A DNA stretch of 52,341 nt from Glaciihabitans sp. (GTDB lineage: Bacteria; Actinomycetota; Actinomycetes; Actinomycetales; Microbacteriaceae): NCBI GenBank assembly GCA_025464095.1, contig JAODMF010000026.1, positions 1 to 52,341 of the forward strand, in the 5' to 3' direction. Position 1 is the first letter of the stretch. Every line of letters begins with the position of its first letter. This document shows positions 39,113 to 48,757 of this stretch, in pieces. A model generated the notes under the pieces. The model worked only from the letters and a program-made list of their open reading frames with translations. It was not told the origin of the DNA and did not search any database. The position numbers and the translations under genes are program-made.

Positions 39113-40265
39113 CGTCCAGAAGTCCTACCAACAGCTCGATCCCGTCGGCGGGATGGGCACGCGCACGCTGACCGTGGCCGGTGCCGCTGTTCTCGGTGCC
39201 TACGCCCTCATCAGCACCGTGGCCACCTGGGCACAGGTCTCCCAGCCGCTGTTCGCCCTCCTCGCACTCGCCGCCATCGCCGTGTCGGTGGTCGGCCTCG
39301 TGCACTGGTCGAACCCGCTTCGTGCGCCCTTCTCCACGGCGGGATTCACGACCGTCGCCGGATTCGCTGTTGTCGCCATGGTCTTGCAGGCCGTCGGTTC
39401 GTGGCACACCAACACCGGTTTCCGCGACGACTGGGGCGGGATCGCCGCTGGTTATGTCCTACTCCAGCTGGCCCCCTACCGCCCGCCCCGGCAGCTGGCT
39501 GGCTTCGTGGTGCTCGCGGCGATTGTCCGCGGCTTCCTGGCACTGCTCGAGTCGCGTGCGATGCACGAGACGACGCCCCCGGTCGTGAGCATCGTGACGG
39601 CGACAGCGCCGATGCTCGCCCTCTCGCTGGCGGGGGTTGCCGCCGCATCGGTGATCGTGGACTCGCTCAATCGCTGGCACCAGCGCGCTCTGCTTGCCGC
39701 CAGCGAATTCACTGACGAGCTGCGGAGCGGCATCGAGCGGTCGGTGCAGCAGGATCGGGTCACTATTCTCAACCGTGATGTCGTCCCGTTTTTTGCCGAG
39801 GTGGTTCGCACGGGGTCGGTCACGCCCGATGACCGCGCTCGCGCCGGCGCGATCGCCGACTCGATCCGCTCCGTGATGCTCGCCGATATCGATCGCAGCT
39901 GGCTGGACGAGGTAGTGGATCGCGCGGCGCGCACCCATTCCGATTCCGTCTGGCCGGGCTCCGAGGTGGTTCAGGATGACCGGCGCCTGGCAGCGGCAAT
40001 GAACACCGAACAGCGGACGGCCGTTCGAGCTCTCGTCGTCGCGCTTTTCGACCGGGGTGGTTTCGACCCGGACGGTTTCGGCATCCTGATCACCAGGGGC
40101 GCCATTGGAGCGGAGGTCCAGCTCACCGCAAAGCTCGACGCGTCCGATTCCGTGGTGCGCTCGGAGCTCGCCCCCTACTTTGCGGTGCTGCAAGTTGTCT
40201 TTCGTGGCGTGCACGTCGACTTCCAGCCGCCGACCCTCGCACTAAAGTTCTCTTATGACCAGTAG
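39105..40265 (+). CDS. Membrane protein, degenerate sensor-like partner
   Basis: 386 residues from ATG 39105. Four to six N-terminal membrane helices (about 15-185) are followed by a cytoplasmic helical domain positioned like a kinase dimerisation domain (EFTDELRSGIERSVQQDRV...), but no H-box histidine, N-box or G-box is visible. It overlaps both the kinase before (8 bp) and the response regulator after (11 bp), so it must act with them, perhaps as an accessory or inhibitory sensor. No named family is recognised. Confidence 0.65.
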   Translation: MTDVQKSYQQLDPVGGMGTRTLTVAGAAVLGAYALISTVATWAQVSQPLFALLALAAIAVSVVGLVHWSNPLRAPFSTAGFTTVAGFAVVAMVLQAVGSWHTNTGFRDDWGGIAAGYVLLQLAPYRPPRQLAGFVVLAAIVRGFLALLESRAMHETTPPVVSIVTATAPMLALSLAGVAAASVIVDSLNRWHQRALLAASEFTDELRSGIERSVQQDRVTILNRDVVPFFAEVVRTGSVTPDDRARAGAIADSIRSVMLADIDRSWLDEVVDRAARTHSDSVWPGSEVVQDDRRLAAAMNTEQRTAVRALVVALFDRGGFDPDGFGILITRGAIGAEVQLTAKLDASDSVVRSELAPYFAVLQVVFRGVHVDFQPPTLALKFSYDQ

Positions 40266-40923
40266 CGACGGTGTTCCGCAGTCCCGAATCCGGCTCGCTA
40301 TCCTGGACGACCACGAGGTGCTGCTCGACAGCCTCTCCAGCTGGATCGGAGCCAACGCGCCCGACTTCCACCTCGTCCTCAGTGCGAGCACCTGGCTGCA
40401 ACTTGTGCACAGCGACAACTTCCCCACCGAGCTGGTATTTCTCGACTTCCAATTGAAGGAATCGGTGTCGATCGAGGCCCGCGTGCGCACCTGCCGCGCG
40501 GCTGGCGCGAAGGTCATCGTTCTCTCGAGCCTCGACACGCGGGAATCGCGCGACCGTGCGCTCGACGCTGGCGCATCCGCGTTTCTCTCCAAGTCGCTTC
40601 CGATGCGCGAGGTGATGGACTCTGCTCGCGGCGTCATGGGCGTGGCCAGGGCCTCGTCACAACAGCAGGACTGGCGCCCGCTGCCCGGGGGCGCGGCGAG
40701 CCAGCAGTCACGCCCGAAGCTCAGCGCCGGAGAAGTGGATGCGCTCAAGCTCTACGTCGCCGGATTCTCGACAAGCGAGGTTGCACAGCAGATGAACGTG
40801 CAGTACGAGACCGCCAAGACCTACCTGCGCCGCGTGCGCGACAAGTACGCAAAGGCCAACCGGCCGGCCAGCAAGAAGGCGGACCTCATCCGTCGCGCCG
40901 CAGAAGACGGGTACCTGCACTAG
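40255..40923 (+). CDS. LuxR/NarL-family response regulator
   Basis: 222 residues. The receiver domain has acidic pocket D18/D19 (AILDDHE), phospho-acceptor D64 (VFLDFQL) and K113 (LSKSLP). A linker leads to a C-terminal LuxR-type HTH (LSAGEVDALKLYVAGFSTSEVAQQMNVQYETAKTYLRRV). Output of the three-gene system upstream. Thymidine kinase follows with no gap. Confidence 0.9.
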   Translation: MTSSDGVPQSRIRLAILDDHEVLLDSLSSWIGANAPDFHLVLSASTWLQLVHSDNFPTELVFLDFQLKESVSIEARVRTCRAAGAKVIVLSSLDTRESRDRALDAGASAFLSKSLPMREVMDSARGVMGVARASSQQQDWRPLPGGAASQQSRPKLSAGEVDALKLYVAGFSTSEVAQQMNVQYETAKTYLRRVRDKYAKANRPASKKADLIRRAAEDGYLH

Positions 40924-41634
40924 ATGTCTAAGCTCTATTTTCGATATGGCGCTATGAACAGCGGCAAGAGCACCGCGCTGCTCCAGGCGGCGTTCAACTA
41001 CGAGGAGCGCAACCAGCAGGTGCTGCTCGCCAAGCCGAAGATCGACACCAAGGGCGACGACCTCATCGTCTCGCGGCTCGGCGTCGCCCGCGAGGTCGAC
41101 TTCACGATCGCGCCCGCGGACGACATCTACCAGGCGTTCCAGCTGAACCGGGCGCGGGTCATCCGCGAGACCGGCGTGGATGTGAGCTGCCTGCTGGTCG
41201 ACGAGTCACAGTTCCTGACAGAGGCGCAGGTCGATGACCTGTTGCGCATCGCCATCCTCGAGGGCGTGCCGGTGCTGGCCTATGGCATCCGCACCGATTT
41301 TCAGACCGTCGCATTTCCCGGCAGCCGTCGGCTGCTCGAGATTTCCCACTCGCTCGAGGAACTCAAGACCATCTGCCGCTGCGGCCGCAAGGCGATCTTC
41401 AACGCGAGAAAGATCGGCGATCGCTACATCTTCGACGGGGACCAGGTCGCAATCGACACGTCGGGTGGCGCGGGCGTTTCGAGCGACCAGGATGGCGGCG
41501 GCACGCAGGATGTGACCTACGAGTCGCTCTGCGGCGTGTGCTACCTCGAAGAGAGCGACGGCGTCCTGAATAACGGATGGCGCCCCAAGGCCGACTTCAG
41601 CTACCGCTCCGCGCCAGACCCCGACTTCACCTAG
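40924..41634 (+). CDS. tdk: Thymidine kinase
   Basis: 236 residues. Type II (tetrameric) thymidine kinase with P-loop GAMNSGKST, LLVDESQFL, the lasso-loop region and a zinc site from CRCGRKA and CGVC. Phosphorylates thymidine for salvage. Begins immediately after the response regulator stop, so it is probably on the same mRNA by position rather than function. Confidence 0.95.
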   Translation: MSKLYFRYGAMNSGKSTALLQAAFNYEERNQQVLLAKPKIDTKGDDLIVSRLGVAREVDFTIAPADDIYQAFQLNRARVIRETGVDVSCLLVDESQFLTEAQVDDLLRIAILEGVPVLAYGIRTDFQTVAFPGSRRLLEISHSLEELKTICRCGRKAIFNARKIGDRYIFDGDQVAIDTSGGAGVSSDQDGGGTQDVTYESLCGVCYLEESDGVLNNGWRPKADFSYRSAPDPDFT

Positions 41635-41673
41635 CGGACCTCCGGGATCCGGCCGCCTGGGGACAAACAGAAA

Positions 41674-41697
41674 GGGAGCCGCACACCTGCGACTCCC
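41674..41697 (-). terminator. Intrinsic terminator downstream of tRNA-Pro
   Basis: On the minus strand GGGAGTCGC-AGGTGT-GCGGCTCCC (one G-U pair) is followed by TTTCTGTTTG. Without a plus-strand T-run it acts best for the tRNA, but the hairpin may also end the tdk transcript. Confidence 0.75.
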
Positions 41698-41718
41698 ACT
41701 GTTGGACTGGTCCTGCTG

Positions 41719-41792
<74 letters not shown>

Positions 41793-41824
41793 ATCGATCC
41801 GCGCGATTTCTCACGCGGGCCTCG

Positions 41825-42811
41825 TCAAGAATAGCCGATATCGCCAGCCGTTGGATTCACACGAGGCACCAGCGTCACGACCACCGCTTCCGGCGGGCAG
41901 GCGAATCGCACGGGGGCGTAGATGGATGTTCCGACCCCAGCTGACACGTTCAGCCATGATTGCCGACCCGCGTGTTCCCAGCTGCTCAGCCCCTGGGCCT
42001 GGTCGCGGGGGATGTCGCAGTTTGTGACCAACGCCGGCAGGCCGGGCACGCGCACCTGACCGCCGTGGGTGTGTCCCGCGAAGATTGCCTGTGCCCCGTA
42101 GGTGACGAACGCGTCGAGCACTCGCCGGTAGGGGGCGTGGGTGACACCGATGGTGGTGACCTGCGGACCGTCCGGATCATCCGTCCAGGTGACGTTCTCC
42201 CGCATCTCGTCGATGACCCCGGGCAGGCGGTCGAGCCGGTCCCAGCCCCGGTGTGCGTCGTTCGTGCCGAAGAACTCGAGCCGTGAACCCTTGATCGTGA
42301 TGGCCCGCGCGCGGTTGTTCAGGTCCAGCCAGCCGAGGGACTTCTCGAAGAGGCCCTCAAGACCTTCGCGGTCCAGTTTCGCCGGGGTGCCGACGTGCTC
42401 ACTCGGGGCCGAAAAGTACCGCATGGGATTCTTGGGGGTGGGCCCGAAGTAGTCGTTGGATCCGTGCACGAACACGCCGGCGGCGCCCGAGAACGGCTCG
42501 AGCGCGTAGGCGATGGCGGAGAGGGCGTCCGGATGCCCGAAGTTGTCGCCGGTGTCGATCACCAGATCGGGCTCGAACACGGCGAGCGAACGAACCCAGT
42601 CCTGCTTGGCCGTCTGCCACGGAGCCATGTGCAGGTCGGACAGGTGCAGCACGGTCAGGGGACGGGAACCAGGCGCGAGGACGGGAATTGTCTCGTGGCG
42701 CACGGTGAAGCGATTGCGCTCCACGAGGGAGCCCCACGCGAAGGCGGCCAGTCCGGCGGCGGCCGCCACCCCGAGGGTGGCGGCCGCCGCTCTACCTGGA
42801 CGTGCGGTCAT
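41825..42811 (-). CDS. Membrane-anchored metallophosphoesterase
   Basis: 328 residues with one N-terminal membrane anchor (about 5-28). Calcineurin-like motifs in order: [23 protein letters not shown] (GN[HD] variant with Ser-Asn-Asp), and GHTHGGQ. Such proteins (YkuE-like) are often placed in envelope or lipid metabolism; the substrate is unknown. It overlaps the PBP gene by 4 bp, supporting an envelope role. Confidence 0.88.
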   Translation of the reverse strand: MTARPGRAAAATLGVAAAAGLAAFAWGSLVERNRFTVRHETIPVLAPGSRPLTVLHLSDLHMAPWQTAKQDWVRSLAVFEPDLVIDTGDNFGHPDALSAIAYALEPFSGAAGVFVHGSNDYFGPTPKNPMRYFSAPSEHVGTPAKLDREGLEGLFEKSLGWLDLNNRARAITIKGSRLEFFGTNDAHRGWDRLDRLPGVIDEMRENVTWTDDPDGPQVTTIGVTHAPYRRVLDAFVTYGAQAIFAGHTHGGQVRVPGLPALVTNCDIPRDQAQGLSSWEHAGRQSWLNVSAGVGTSIYAPVRFACPPEAVVVTLVPRVNPTAGDIGYS

Positions 42812-45336
42812 GGGCAGCTGACGCGACCGACGGTAACCTGCACTGTCTTCGACGGGTCACCGTTGTGACCGTAACTCGGGTTGGATGATCGCACGTGGCC
42901 GTCATCCGCCGGGGTGCTGATCGGCTTGCAGACTTCCTTGACGTGGTTGAAGCCCGCGCCCGCGAGGATGTTGACGGCATCCTGGAACGTGTTCTTTCCG
43001 TTGCCGACCACGTCCGGTACCGCAATCAGGTTGCCCTTGCTGGTGAACAGCGTGACCGAGCCACCGCGGGAGAGCAGCGAGCCGGCAGCGGGGTTCGTGC
43101 GCACGACCTGGCCCGCAGGCAGCGAGGAACTGACCTTGCCACCATCGACGACGGTGAAGCCTGCGCCCTGGAGCTGGGCCTGCGCGTCGGCGAAGCTGAG
43201 GCCCTGGAGGTCAGGAAGCCTCGTGCCTGAGCCGGTCAGCAACTGCGGGGATGGCGCGGGGAACGGTCCGGCATGGTATCGCCGGTCGATGAAGGCCATC
43301 GTGTCCCTGAAGATGTTGTGGCGCTGCAGGGCCGCGCCACCGGTCGGCAGGCTCACGCTTCGCAGCGCGACCTTCCCGGAGATGTTTCCAACCCACACTG
43401 CGGTCGCAACCTTGCGGCTGGCACCCACGATCCAGGTGTGAACGGATGCGTCGGTCGTTCCCGTCTTACCGATCAGCTGCGTGCCATCGTTCGGGTTCGC
43501 GGCCGCACCGGTACCACCGGTCATTACCGCCTGCATGGCGAAGGCGGCCGTGTTGTCGACATCCGCGTCCACGGCCCGGGTGCAGGTCTTCGGCTGGCCG
43601 TTGACCTTCGCGCCGCTCGGGTCGATCACGTAATCGACAGCGATTGGATCGCAGAAGATTCCGCTGTTGGCGATGCCCGCGTAGGCGGCCGCCATCGTGA
43701 GTGGCGCGATCTCGTTGATGCCCAGCACCGAGGAGGGGTTGGTGCGCAGGGGCGTCATGTCAGCACGGTGCACGCCGAGCGACGCAGCGGTCTTCTCGAT
43801 GTCACACAGGTCGAGCTGCTTGGCCATGGAGACGAATACACCGTTGACGGATGCGGCGGTACCCGCCGCGACGGTCCAGTTTCCCGTTTCTCCCGAGTCG
43901 TTCCGGAAGGTCCACGGACCGCCCCACGGGCCGTTACAACTGTCTTTGAAGGATGACTGTTGCTCGGTACGCGGATTCGCGTTGACTATCTCGTTGAGGC
44001 CGTGGCCTGCTTTCAGCCAGGTGATGAGGGTGAAAGGCTTGTAGGTCGATCCGACCTGGAATCCGGTCGAACCGCCGTCCGGCAGGTCGGTGGCGAAGTT
44101 GACCGACGTCGAATCTCGCCCACCACCCTTCGCGGTGTCGTTGAAGTCCTTATTCTCGGTCATCACGAGGATGCGCCCCGTTCCGACCTGCACAGACACC
44201 GTGGAGCTGCCGAGCTTCAGTAACGTGGTGTTCTTCGGCGCGTACTTCGACGTGATGCGCTGTGCCGCGGTCTGGGCCGACAGGTCGAGCGTGGTGTAGA
44301 TGTCGTAGCCGCCGTGCTGCCAGTTCTTCTTGCGCTCAGCGACGGAGGTGCCGAGGGCCGTCAGCTTGGGTACCTGCAGGCGAATGTAGTCACACCAGAA
44401 GCGGGCGTACTTGTTGGCAACGAGGCAGCCGTTCTTCGGCGGAGAGATCTTCACGGTCGTCTTGTCGACGGGAGTCGCGATGGCCTCGTCACGCTGCGCG
44501 GTCGTGATGTCCCCGGCTTGCGCCATTGCCGTCAGGATGACGTCGCGTCGCTGCTTGTTCGCGGCGTAGTGGGCAGGGGTCGCGAGATCGCGGGCGCCGG
44601 GCTGCTGCACGATGGCCAGGAGGCTGGCGGCCTGCGCGATGGTGAGGTTCTTCGCGGAGGTGCTGTAGTACTGCTGCGCAGCGGCTTCGATGCCGTACGT
44701 GTTGCCGCCGAATCCGGCGATGTTGAGGTAGGCAAGCAGAATCTCGTCCTTGGAATACTTCTTCTCGAGCGAGATCGCGAGCTTCATTTCCTTAAGCTTG
44801 CGATCGAGAGTCGTAGCCTGGGCGGCGAGGATCGCCTTCTGCTGCGCGACCGGGTCGGTTATCTCGAGGGCCTGCGCGATGAAAATGTTCTTGACCAGCT
44901 GTTGCGCAATCGTGGAGGCGCCCTGCTGGGTGCAGCCGCACGCCACGTTCGTTATCGCGGCGCGAACAATTCCGGCGATGTCGACGCCGCCGTGGGAGTA
45001 GAAGCGACGGTCTTCGCCGTCGACGGCGGCAGCCTTCACGTACTTGGAGACGTTGCCCCAGGTCACCTCCTGGCGGTTCTGGCTGTACAGCGTCGCGATC
45101 TGCACGTTCTTCTTGCCCTTGGTCGCGAAGATTCGGTTCTGCTCGGCCTGCTTGCCGATCTCGATAAAGGTCGGGAGGTTATCGAACACGCCGATGGTGC
45201 TGTTGACGGCTACGCCGCTCACGGCGATGGCTGGCGTGATTGACGCGGCGACCAAAAGGCCAGCGATCACGCTGAATGCGAGGACGCCGAGAAGTGCCGA
45301 GAGCAGCGCTCTACGCGGGGGATTTTGGGCAGACAT
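42808..45336 (-). CDS. Bifunctional class A penicillin-binding protein with PASTA domains
   Basis: 842 residues. One N-terminal membrane helix; a GT51 glycosyltransferase (about 60-250) with EDRRFYSHGGVD, QGASTIAQQLVKN and YLNIAGFGGNTYGIEAA; a transpeptidase with GSTYKPF (active serine), SVN and KTGTT; and two C-terminal PASTA repeats (LPDLQGLSFADAQAQLQGAGF and VPDVVGNGKNTFQDAVNIL). Makes and cross-links septal or polar peptidoglycan in the PonA/PBP1 class. ATG 45336 is chosen because TACCCT lies 7 nt upstream on the minus strand (45344-45349, leaderless); the longer frame enters the divergent gene. Confidence 0.93.
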   Translation of the reverse strand: MSAQNPPRRALLSALLGVLAFSVIAGLLVAASITPAIAVSGVAVNSTIGVFDNLPTFIEIGKQAEQNRIFATKGKKNVQIATLYSQNRQEVTWGNVSKYVKAAAVDGEDRRFYSHGGVDIAGIVRAAITNVACGCTQQGASTIAQQLVKNIFIAQALEITDPVAQQKAILAAQATTLDRKLKEMKLAISLEKKYSKDEILLAYLNIAGFGGNTYGIEAAAQQYYSTSAKNLTIAQAASLLAIVQQPGARDLATPAHYAANKQRRDVILTAMAQAGDITTAQRDEAIATPVDKTTVKISPPKNGCLVANKYARFWCDYIRLQVPKLTALGTSVAERKKNWQHGGYDIYTTLDLSAQTAAQRITSKYAPKNTTLLKLGSSTVSVQVGTGRILVMTENKDFNDTAKGGGRDSTSVNFATDLPDGGSTGFQVGSTYKPFTLITWLKAGHGLNEIVNANPRTEQQSSFKDSCNGPWGGPWTFRNDSGETGNWTVAAGTAASVNGVFVSMAKQLDLCDIEKTAASLGVHRADMTPLRTNPSSVLGINEIAPLTMAAAYAGIANSGIFCDPIAVDYVIDPSGAKVNGQPKTCTRAVDADVDNTAAFAMQAVMTGGTGAAANPNDGTQLIGKTGTTDASVHTWIVGASRKVATAVWVGNISGKVALRSVSLPTGGAALQRHNIFRDTMAFIDRRYHAGPFPAPSPQLLTGSGTRLPDLQGLSFADAQAQLQGAGFTVVDGGKVSSSLPAGQVVRTNPAAGSLLSRGGSVTLFTSKGNLIAVPDVVGNGKNTFQDAVNILAGAGFNHVKEVCKPISTPADDGHVRSSNPSYGHNGDPSKTVQVTVGRVSCP

Positions 45337-45389
45337 AGAATCTAGGGTACGCGATGGACCTTCCATCAATGCTGAAGGAAAGCCGACAG

Positions 45390-45551
45390 ATGCCCTCCTG
45401 GGAGTACCTGACCACACCGCTGATCGTGCACAACACGGCCGCGATCCTCAATAACTGGGGATCGGAGGGCTGGGAACTCGTGCAGGTCGTGACCGGGCCC
45501 GAGGGCGGTCTGGTGGCCTATCTCAAGCGCGAAAAGCAGGAAGACGCCTGA
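45390..45551 (+). CDS. DUF4177 small protein
   Basis: 53 residues: MPSWEYLTTPLIVHNTA then ILNNWGSEGWELVQVV, the typical DUF4177 pattern. AGGAA lies about 10 nt upstream of ATG 45390; an earlier in-frame ATG at 45354 is less likely. The stop overlaps the next start (ATGA-type), so it is co-translated with the RidA gene. Function unknown. Confidence 0.75.
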   Translation: MPSWEYLTTPLIVHNTAAILNNWGSEGWELVQVVTGPEGGLVAYLKREKQEDA

Positions 45552-46018
45552 TGACCGACCTTGACAACCGCCTCGCCGAGCTGGGAATCGTTATCCCCGA
45601 GGCGACCAGGCCCGTAGCCGCGTACATTCCTTCCGTCGTTACTGGGAATCTACTGTTCACCTCCGGCCAGCTGCCGATGGTGGATGGCGCGCTGCCCCAG
45701 ACCGGCAAGGTCGGTGCTGGCGTGTCGGCCGAGGATGCGAAGGCACTCGCCCGCATCTGCGCGATCAACGGGCTCGCCGCGGCCAAGCTTTCGATCGGTT
45801 CGCTGGACCGCATCGTTCGCGTGGTGAAGGTCGTCGGTTTCGTCGCATCCGACCCGTCGTTCAGCGGCCAGGCCGGAGTCATCAACGGTGCCTCGGAGCT
45901 GCTCGGCGAGATCTTCGGCGATGCAGGGCAGCACGCGCGCAGCGCTGTTGGCCTGGCGGTGCTGCCCCTGAACGCCCCGGTTGAGGTGGAGTTTGTCTTC
46001 GAAATCAGCGCGGGCTAG
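45551..46018 (+). CDS. RidA family protein (YjgF/UK114)
   Basis: 155 residues of the Rid superfamily, which hydrolyses reactive enamine/imine intermediates. It contains YIPSVVTGNLLFTSGQLP, LDRIVRVVKVVGFVAS and the C-terminal GQHARSAVGLAVLPLNAPVEVEFVFEI, in which the conserved arginine (HARSAVG) is present. Longer than typical RidA (about 130), as in the sub-family often found in actinobacteria. The 3' end overlaps the convergent secreted-protein gene by 4 bp. Confidence 0.88.
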   Translation: MTDLDNRLAELGIVIPEATRPVAAYIPSVVTGNLLFTSGQLPMVDGALPQTGKVGAGVSAEDAKALARICAINGLAAAKLSIGSLDRIVRVVKVVGFVASDPSFSGQAGVINGASELLGEIFGDAGQHARSAVGLAVLPLNAPVEVEFVFEISAG

Positions 46019-46479
46019 TTCGCGAAGAAGTTAATGCGCACGTGGTAGGCCCAGCCCTGCCAGTCCTTGAGGGCCATCGTGCCGTCTGCCACGACCGGCT
46101 TGTTGAATAGCCCGGACGAGTTGGCGGCTCGCTGGATGGCGGCGTAGGTGTGGATGTCCGGCGTGCCGGTAATCGGCCCGCGCAGCGCCCAATTGGCGCG
46201 CAGGTACTTCTGGATGGCAAGCCAGCTCTGGCGACCGAGCACTCCATCGACCTTGCCGGTGTAGCCGTATTTTCGTGCGGGGCCAGCCTGCATCTGGCAT
46301 CTGAGTGCCTTGTTCGGCAGGCTCCCGGCGACCTCGGTGTGGCTGCGCAGGTTGTCGAAGCAGTAGTCGGTGAAGGTGATCGCCGACGCTGAGCCCGCGC
46401 CCACTCCGAGCAGAGCGAGCGACAGGATGGCCGTGCTTGCGGCGGCGACGAGCTTCTTGGTTGTTCGGGTCTTGTTCAC
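46015..46479 (-). CDS. Secreted protein with peptidoglycan-binding-like region
   Basis: 154 residues. A Sec signal peptide (KKLVAAASTAILSLALLGVGAGSASA) leaves a 125-residue mature protein with two cysteines and YGYTGKVDGVLGRQSWLAIQKYL, which resembles a PG_binding_1 motif repeated again as ITGTPDIHTYAAIQRA. Probably binds the cell wall. GTG 46479 has AGGAC 5 nt upstream. Confidence 0.65.
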   Translation of the reverse strand: MNKTRTTKKLVAAASTAILSLALLGVGAGSASAITFTDYCFDNLRSHTEVAGSLPNKALRCQMQAGPARKYGYTGKVDGVLGRQSWLAIQKYLRANWALRGPITGTPDIHTYAAIQRAANSSGLFNKPVVADGTMALKDWQGWAYHVRINFFAN

Positions 46480-46616
46480 GGTGTCCTATCTCGAGAGGAG
46501 CGGAATTCGCTCGAATCGAGAAGGTACGCGCGCGCGACCGAGCAACCGGGGGCGTGCGGCAAGCCCGGGTATTGCCTGGCCGCATCCCGAGTTGTGGAGG
46601 AGCGGTGACGGTGCGG

Positions 46617-48599
46617 CTACTTCAGCTTGTCGCTGATGATCTGCATCACGGAGGTGTCGGCGAGGGTGGTCGTGTCGCCGATCTCACGGCCCTCCGCGAC
46701 ATCCTGCAGCAGACGGCGCATGATCTTGCCGGAGCGCGTTTTCGGCAGCTCGGCGACAATGAAAATCTGCCGCGGCCGGGCGATCGCGCCGATCTGCTCG
46801 GTGACATGCCGTCGCAGCAGCGCACTGGCTTCATCCGCTGTCTGGGCATCGGCCTGGTTCGACTTGATGATCACGAACGCGACGACGGCCTGGCCGGTCG
46901 CTTCGTCTGCGGCGCCAACCACCGCCGCTTCCGCGACGATCGGGTGTGAGACGAGCGCGGACTCGATTTCCTGGGTGGACAGGCGGTGACCGGAGACGTT
47001 CATCACGTCATCGACGCGACCGAGAAGCACGATGTCGCCATCCGTGTCGACGTGGGCGCCATCGCCGGCGAAGTACTTCCACACGGCGTCCTGTCCTTCA
47101 GAGGCCGGTACCGAGAACTTCGACCAATAGGTTTCGATGAACCGGTCGGGGTCGCCCCAGATTCCGCGCAACATGGATGGCCATGGTTCGGAAACGACAA
47201 GAAGCCCACCGCGCGGCGGATCGACGCGCGTGCCATCCTCGCCGAGGATGTCGATCTTCACGCCGGGAATCGGCACCTGGGCCGACCCGGGCTTCAGGCT
47301 GGTCACGCCGGGAAGCGCGGAGATCATGATTGCGCCCGTCTCGGTCTGCCACCAGGTATCGACGATGGGAGTCTCGCCGCCGCCGATGACGTCGCGGTAC
47401 CAGATCCACGCCTCGGGGTTGATCGGTTCGCCGACGGAGCCCAAGACGCGCAGCGAGCTGAGGTCGAACTGGTTCGGAACTTGGCGCCCGATCTTCATGA
47501 ACGAGCGGATGGCGGTGGGCGCCGTGTAGAAGATCGACACCCGGTACTTCTGGATGAGCTCCCACCACCGGCCGGGATGCGGCGTATCCGGCGTGCCCTC
47601 GTAGAGCAACTGCGTCGCGCCGTTCGCGAGCGGACCATAGATGACGTAGCTGTGGCCCGTGACCCAGCCAACATCGGCCGTGCACCAGTAGACGTCCGTC
47701 TCGGGATGCAGGTCGAACACGTTCTTGTGCGTAAAGGCGACCTGGGTCAGGTAGCCGCCGCTCGTGTGGAGGATGCCCTTCGGCTTTCCGGTTGTGCCGG
47801 AGGTGTACAGGATGAACAGCGGGTTCTCGGCTTCGAACGCCTGCGCCTCGTGCTCGGCTGGCACGGATGCCAGCTCGTCATGCCACCACCGGTCGCGGCC
47901 GTCGGTCCAGTCGACCTCGTTCTCGCCGCGACGCACGACGAGGACGTGCTCGATCGTGGAGGTTCCGTTGGCGATCGCACCGTCGACCGCGGGTTTGAGC
48001 GGAAAGACCTTGCCCTTGCGCCATCCGCCGTCTGCGGTGATGACGAGCTTTGCGCTCGCGTCATCGATGCGGGAGCGCAGGCTCTCCGCGCTGAAGCCGC
48101 CGAATACCACGGAGTGCACGGCGCCGATTCGGGCGACGGCGAGCATGGCGATCACGGCCTCGGGAATAACGGGGAGATAGATCGCCACCCGATCGCCCTG
48201 GCCGATGCCGAGCTTCGTGAGCACGTTCGCCGCACGCTTCACCGCCGCAGTGAGCTCGGAATAGGTGTAGCTCGCGGTGTCACCGTTCTCGCCTTCCCAG
48301 TGGAAGGCGACCCGGTCGCCGTTGCCGGCGAGCACGTGCCGGTCCAGGCAGTTGTAGGCCACGTTGAGCTCGCCGTCGGCGAACCATCGCGCAAAGGGAG
48401 CGTTCGACCAGTCGAGGGTCTGCGTGAACGGCGTGTGCCAATGCAGCAGCTCCCGTGACTGGTCGGCCCAGAAGCCGACGCGGTCCGCAGCCGCCTTCTC
48501 GTACAGTTCGTTCGTGGCCACGGCGGATGCGGCGAACGCTTCCGACGGTGGGAATCGTCGGGTTTCGTGCAGCAGGCTGTCAATCGAATTTGTCGACAT
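46617..48599 (-). CDS. acs: Acetyl-CoA synthetase (AMP-forming)
   Basis: 660 residues. Activates acetate with ATP and CoA via acetyl-AMP. Motifs: YTSGTTGKPKG (AMP binding), WWQTETGAIMIS, DVMNVSGHRLSTQEIE and the C-terminal PKTRSGKIMRR, whose lysine is the usual acetylation control point. AGGA 5 nt before ATG 48599 decides the start. It complements the low-affinity pta-ackA route elsewhere in the window. Confidence 0.96.
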   Translation of the reverse strand: MSTNSIDSLLHETRRFPPSEAFAASAVATNELYEKAAADRVGFWADQSRELLHWHTPFTQTLDWSNAPFARWFADGELNVAYNCLDRHVLAGNGDRVAFHWEGENGDTASYTYSELTAAVKRAANVLTKLGIGQGDRVAIYLPVIPEAVIAMLAVARIGAVHSVVFGGFSAESLRSRIDDASAKLVITADGGWRKGKVFPLKPAVDGAIANGTSTIEHVLVVRRGENEVDWTDGRDRWWHDELASVPAEHEAQAFEAENPLFILYTSGTTGKPKGILHTSGGYLTQVAFTHKNVFDLHPETDVYWCTADVGWVTGHSYVIYGPLANGATQLLYEGTPDTPHPGRWWELIQKYRVSIFYTAPTAIRSFMKIGRQVPNQFDLSSLRVLGSVGEPINPEAWIWYRDVIGGGETPIVDTWWQTETGAIMISALPGVTSLKPGSAQVPIPGVKIDILGEDGTRVDPPRGGLLVVSEPWPSMLRGIWGDPDRFIETYWSKFSVPASEGQDAVWKYFAGDGAHVDTDGDIVLLGRVDDVMNVSGHRLSTQEIESALVSHPIVAEAAVVGAADEATGQAVVAFVIIKSNQADAQTADEASALLRRHVTEQIGAIARPRQIFIVAELPKTRSGKIMRRLLQDVAEGREIGDTTTLADTSVMQIISDKLK

Positions 48600-48723
48600 T
48601 GTCATCCTCGGTCGATCGCGCGGGCTGCCAGGGATGCCGCGGCGGTGCTCAGTGATTTTCTTCGATCCTAGACCGACGCTGGGAGTTGGCTTCCAACGCC
48701 TCCTGGCAAGTGATAAATCCCCG

Positions 48724-48751
48724 TTGCGCGACCACACTTGTGGGGTACACT
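48724..48751 (+). promoter_or_regulatory. Promoter of the 6C RNA
   Basis: TTGCGC (48724-48729), 16-nt spacer, TACACT (48746-48751), predicting transcription start around 48758. Confidence 0.55.
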
Positions 48752-48757
48752 TAGACC

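Noticed and set aside
45337..45417. Longer N terminus for the penicillin-binding protein
   Set aside because: It would overlap the divergent DUF4177 gene and lose the leaderless promoter; the membrane-anchor start fits ATG 45336.
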